Shown here one piece after another: positions 54,812 through 57,871 of a stretch of 57,871 nucleotides of DNA (position 1 is the stretch's first letter; each line of letters begins with the position of its first letter). The stretch is taken from the NCBI GenBank assembly GCA_902552035.1, contig CACDFC010000005.1, positions 1 through 57,871 of the forward strand, given 5' to 3'. The stretch is from an uncultured Pelagibacteraceae bacterium (lineage in GTDB: Bacteria > Pseudomonadota > Alphaproteobacteria > Pelagibacterales > Pelagibacteraceae). The position numbers and the translations under genes are program-made. Under the pieces are notes generated by a model, which did no database searches, had not been told where the DNA came from, and saw only the letters and a program-made list of their open reading frames with translations.

Positions 54812-55522
54812 ATGCTGAGAAATTCTTTATTTTTATTTTTTTTCTTTTTTGGAATTATATTTATATCAATAATTTTTCTTCCATCTTTATTTTTACCTCA
54901 AAAAATAACCCTATTTGGTGGAAAATTAATGGGATATTGGTCGAAAATTTGTTTGAGAATTTTTCTTTCAACAGAAATTATTATTAAAGGAAGAGAAAAA
55001 ATTATAACTGATAAGAAATATTTTATAGCTTGTTCACATCAGTCAATGTTTGAAACTTTTTTTTTACAGACAATTTTCAATTCTCCTGTATTTATTTTAA
55101 AAAAAGAGTTAACAAAAATACCAATATTCGGCTGGTATTTATTAAAAATTGGTTCAATTTCTATAGATAGAAATAAAGTTAAAAAAGAAAATCTAGACTT
55201 TTTATCAAATGTTAAATTAGTAGTTAATTCTTCTAACCGACCATTAGTTATTTTTCCGCAAGCAACACGTATGAATTTTAATGACAGGTCACCTTTTAAA
55301 AAAGGTGTATCAAGAATTTATGATGAACTAAAAATTATTTGTCTACCTATTGCAATAAATTCAGGCACTGTCTGGCCTAAGACTGGCAAATTAGTTTCTA
55401 ATCGAAAAATTATAGTATCTATTTTAGATCCGATTATGCCTGGTCAAGATCAGAAGGCGTTTTTGGATTTTTTGCAAGACAAAATCTATAAGGAGCTAGA
55501 CAATATTTCTAAGCCTTCATAG
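54812..55522 (+). CDS. plsC: 1-acyl-sn-glycerol-3-phosphate acyltransferase (PlsC family)
   Basis: A 236-residue membrane-bound acyltransferase of the PlsC/LPLAT family that makes phosphatidic acid. It has an N-terminal hydrophobic segment (LFLFFFFFGIIFISIIFLP), the HX4D/E motif CSHQSMFET, a GWYLLKIGSISIDRN segment and FPQATRMN (variant of FPEGTR). The His/Glu version of the first motif occurs in alphaproteobacterial relatives. It ends 14 nt inside the convergent dnaN. A specific role in lysyl-lipid synthesis is not suggested. Confidence 0.9.
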   Translation: MLRNSLFLFFFFFGIIFISIIFLPSLFLPQKITLFGGKLMGYWSKICLRIFLSTEIIIKGREKIITDKKYFIACSHQSMFETFFLQTIFNSPVFILKKELTKIPIFGWYLLKIGSISIDRNKVKKENLDFLSNVKLVVNSSNRPLVIFPQATRMNFNDRSPFKKGVSRIYDELKIICLPIAINSGTVWPKTGKLVSNRKIIVSILDPIMPGQDQKAFLDFLQDKIYKELDNISKPS

Positions 55523-56621
55523 GCATCACAACATATATACTATCAAAATCTGATGGATCTTTAATTAATGCAGGAGATCCAGTATCCTTAAAATATATTT
55601 CAATAATGTCTCCATTCAATTGTGAGGCAATATCAATCAAATACCTAGAATTAAAACTTATATCTAAATCATGATCAAATTTAACTTCAAAGCTTTCTTT
55701 TCCATCACCACTATTAGTATTGTTTACAGACAAGTTAAGAATATTTTTTGATATATTAAACTTAACACCGTCTTTTTTGTCTAATGAAACAGATGCTACT
55801 CTATCTACAGAATCTAAAAAAATCTTTAGATTGGCCTCTAATTTTTTTTTATTTTCTCTTGGTACTACTTGTAAATAATTTGGAAATTTTCCATCAATTA
55901 ATTTTGAAATTAAAATACTATTATTAAGTTCAAATTTAATCTTAGACTTAATATTTGATACTTTTACTTCTCCTTCGTAATCCTCTAGTAAGGAACATAA
56001 TTGAAAAATTGTTTTTTTTGGTAAAATTATTGGTTCAAAATCTATTTTATTTGTAAGCAATAATTTTGATATAGACATTCTGTGACTATCTGTAGCTGCA
56101 GCAGTCAAATAAAATTTTTCATCAGTTTGAGTTTGATGAAAATAAATTCCACTTAAATAATGTCTTGTTTCATCATTTGAAACAGAAAATTTACATTTAT
56201 TAAGTAACTTCAATAAATGCTTAGAATTCAAAGAAAATTCGTTTTGATTAAAATTTTCATTTGTTAAAGGAAATTCAGAAGGATCAATGCAATTTAGGTT
56301 AAATGCTGAATTTTCAGACTCTAAATGGATTTTGTTATTACCTTCATATGAAAAATTTATTAGTTTTCCAGAATTAAATTTTCTTACTATATCATACATA
56401 ATTGAAGATTGTGTTGTGGTTTTGCCCTCTTCAAGAATCTTTACATCTTTAATTTTATGAATAAAAATTAAATCTAAATCTGTTGCAGTAATTGTTAAAT
56501 TTGAATTTCCAGCATCCAATAAAACATTTGAGAGTATAGGCAAAGTACTTCTTTTCTCTATTACACCTTGACAATAATTGAGAGATTTTTGAAGATCTGC
56601 CTGATTTACGTTAAATTTCAT
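55509..56621 (-). CDS. dnaN: DNA polymerase III beta sliding clamp
   Basis: DnaN forms the dimeric ring clamp that tethers polymerase III. The 370-residue length and the three-domain repeated fold are as expected: MKFNVNQADLQKSLNYCQGVIEKRSTLPILSN at the start, RHYLSGIYFHQ in the middle and the C-terminal SPALIKDPSDFDSIYVVMPM cleft. It follows dnaA with an 11-nt overlap, the standard dnaA-dnaN pair near the origin. Confidence 0.98.
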   Translation of the reverse strand: MKFNVNQADLQKSLNYCQGVIEKRSTLPILSNVLLDAGNSNLTITATDLDLIFIHKIKDVKILEEGKTTTQSSIMYDIVRKFNSGKLINFSYEGNNKIHLESENSAFNLNCIDPSEFPLTNENFNQNEFSLNSKHLLKLLNKCKFSVSNDETRHYLSGIYFHQTQTDEKFYLTAAATDSHRMSISKLLLTNKIDFEPIILPKKTIFQLCSLLEDYEGEVKVSNIKSKIKFELNNSILISKLIDGKFPNYLQVVPRENKKKLEANLKIFLDSVDRVASVSLDKKDGVKFNISKNILNLSVNNTNSGDGKESFEVKFDHDLDISFNSRYLIDIASQLNGDIIEIYFKDTGSPALIKDPSDFDSIYVVMPMKA

Positions 56622-57871
56622 TATCTTTATTATAAAGAATCTTATTTTTTAAATTATCTACATTTATTTTTAATTCATTATCCTCTTTAATCAATCGATC
56701 AATTGTTTTAACTGAGTGAATCACAGTCGTATGATCTCTGTTTGAAAATGTTCTACCGATTTCTGGAAGCGACTTTGATGTTAAAATTTTTGCTAAATAT
56801 ATTGCTGTTTGTCTAGGCCTAACTAAATACCTTGATCTACGAGAAGACAACATTTCATTTTTACTAATTTTAAAATATTTACAAACTATTGTCTGAATTA
56901 AGTCAATGGTTACTTTATTTTCTGATAAATTTAATAAATCTTTTAAAATTATTTTAGTTTCTGAAATATTTGGTATTTTATTATATATTCTTGAGAAAGA
57001 CACTATTCTGTTTAATGCACCAACTAATTCTCTAATACTTGTTTTTACCTCAGAACTTATAAATTCTTGCAACTCTTTAGTAACACTTAGTTGATTAGAA
57101 TATAATAAGCTTAATTCACTACATTTAGACTTTACTATTTCATACCTTAAATCATAATCAGGATTCTGAATATCAACAACTAAGCCACCAGAAAATCTAG
57201 ATTTAATTCTTTCCTGAATTCTCAATAGTTTATTTGGAGATCTATCTGCAGATAGAATTATTTGTGAACCCTTTTCTAACAATGCATTGAATGTATGAAA
57301 AAACTCCTCTTGCATTGCTTCTTTTCCATTCATAAACTGAATATCATCAATCAATAAGGCGTCTGTATTTCTAAAATATTCTTTGAATTTGACCATATCA
57401 TTATTTTTTATTGATTTAACAAATTGATACATAAAACGTTCAGCAGAAATGAACATTACTTTTTTTTGCTCTCTATAATTTAAACCAATTGCATTCAGCA
57501 AATGAGTTTTACCCATCCCAACTCCACCGTATATATAAAGAGGATTATATTGTGATATATTTTCTGAAACTTTTTTTGATGCCTCATAAGCAAGTTTGTT
57601 GCTTGAACCTACAATAAAATTTTCAAAGTTTTTGTTTGGGTCAATTCTATTATATTGAAGATATGTATCTTTAATAAAAGATACGTTTTCGGTATTAATT
57701 TTATTTTCAAATTTATTTTCGCTAATATTTTCAGAAATACTTTCTTTTTTATGATTTATCGAAAATTCTATTCTGGATATATTTTTATTATATGTTCTTA
57801 TAATTTGTAAAATTTGATCAATATATCTTGAGGTAATCCAATCTCTAATAAATCTTGTTGTTACAGATATT
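56611..57871 (-). CDS. dnaA: chromosomal replication initiator DnaA, 5' truncated by the window edge
   Basis: DnaA is the AAA+ origin-binding initiator. The track ORF starts at an internal Met (57516); upstream in the same frame the sequence continues to the window edge (VTTRFIRDWITS... then the linker rich in Asn/Glu/Lys, then NFIVGSSNKLAYEA). Walker A is GGVGMGKTH, Walker B LLIDDIQFM, and domain IV has the DnaA-box binding signature GRTFSNRDHTTVIHS. About 420 codons are visible. dnaN follows with an 11-nt overlap. The start and any oriC boxes lie beyond the window. Confidence 0.97.
   Translation of the reverse strand, partial: ISVTTRFIRDWITSRYIDQILQIIRTYNKNISRIEFSINHKKESISENISENKFENKINTENVSFIKDTYLQYNRIDPNKNFENFIVGSSNKLAYEASKKVSENISQYNPLYIYGGVGMGKTHLLNAIGLNYREQKKVMFISAERFMYQFVKSIKNNDMVKFKEYFRNTDALLIDDIQFMNGKEAMQEEFFHTFNALLEKGSQIILSADRSPNKLLRIQERIKSRFSGGLVVDIQNPDYDLRYEIVKSKCSELSLLYSNQLSVTKELQEFISSEVKTSIRELVGALNRIVSFSRIYNKIPNISETKIILKDLLNLSENKVTIDLIQTIVCKYFKISKNEMLSSRRSRYLVRPRQTAIYLAKILTSKSLPEIGRTFSNRDHTTVIHSVKTIDRLIKEDNELKINVDNLKNKILYNKDNEI

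Noticed and set aside
56611-57871. Replication origin near dnaA
   Set aside because: No cluster of DnaA boxes is visible between dnaN and the window edge. An oriC, if near, lies outside the window.

Overview
The window looks like a chromosomal segment of a free-living marine alphaproteobacterium of the SAR11 clade (Pelagibacterales). This is inferred from the very A+T-rich sequence, codon use dominated by TTA/AGA/AAA, almost no intergenic space (no gene-free gap reaches 300 bases) and alphaproteobacterial gene orders such as dapD-dapE, aroK-aroB, bolA / J-domain / cobS / cobT, a Suv3-like helicase followed by fdxA and carD, and argH-lptM-lysA. No insertion sequence, prophage or CRISPR array was seen. 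Three tRNA genes are present: Ser-GGA, Arg-ACG and Leu-CAA.

Layout. 1-3857 (+): end of a HAD nucleotidase, the lysine/DAP genes dapD and dapE, then a histone-deacetylase-family protein and a SET-domain methyltransferase. 3837-7958 (-): a small membrane protein, a large exported protein of unknown function, then def-fmt-truA (protein formylation/deformylation and tRNA pseudouridylation). 8016-9618 (+): aroK-aroB. bolA (-) lies divergent to a J-domain protein, cobS and cobT (+), which encode a chelatase-type AAA+/VWA pair without a visible CobN. 13172-16513 (-): a RegB-type redox histidine kinase and gyrB. 16692-22461: tRNA-Ser followed by a cell-surface glycan cassette (methyltransferase, two SDR epimerases, DUF4422 and GT17 glycosyltransferases, Gfo/Idh/MocA oxidoreductase) with strands mostly alternating. 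22463-32026 (-): a long translation operon in which a GT4 glycosyltransferase precedes thrS-infC-rpmI-rplT-pheS-pheT-lepA, with the oxidoreductase and GT17 genes at its tail. 32069-41901: an alpha/beta hydrolase, glutamate synthase (gltD-gltB), uppP, and an EamA transporter downstream of an Fe(II)/2-oxoglutarate dioxygenase. 42115-46939 (+): tRNA-Arg, a tiny membrane ORF, a thioesterase, helicase, TerB-like protein, FdxA and CarD, ending at a strong bidirectional terminator. 47002-49067 (-): a 24-residue Lys/Arg peptide gene, an acyl-CoA synthetase and tRNA-Leu. 49131-50736 (+): DedA-like protein, dsbB and coq7. 50737-52007 (-): HNH endonuclease and carboxylesterase. 52078-55522 (+): argH (broken near its 3' end), a small LptM-like lipoprotein, lysA and a PlsC-type acyltransferase. 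55509-57871 (-): dnaN and the 5'-truncated dnaA.

Most of the window is housekeeping. The parts that stand out are a 24-residue Lys/Arg peptide gene with its own consensus -35 box, leader hairpin and terminator, next to a CarD with a long lysine-rich extension; an adjacent deacetylase and SET methyltransferase; an apparently orphan CobS/CobT pair; the tRNA-Ser-linked glycan cassette; a disrupted argH; and an unexplained 200-base intergenic stretch with promoter-like and hairpin features upstream of the helicase. All functions come from reading motifs in the translations. No database search was run.
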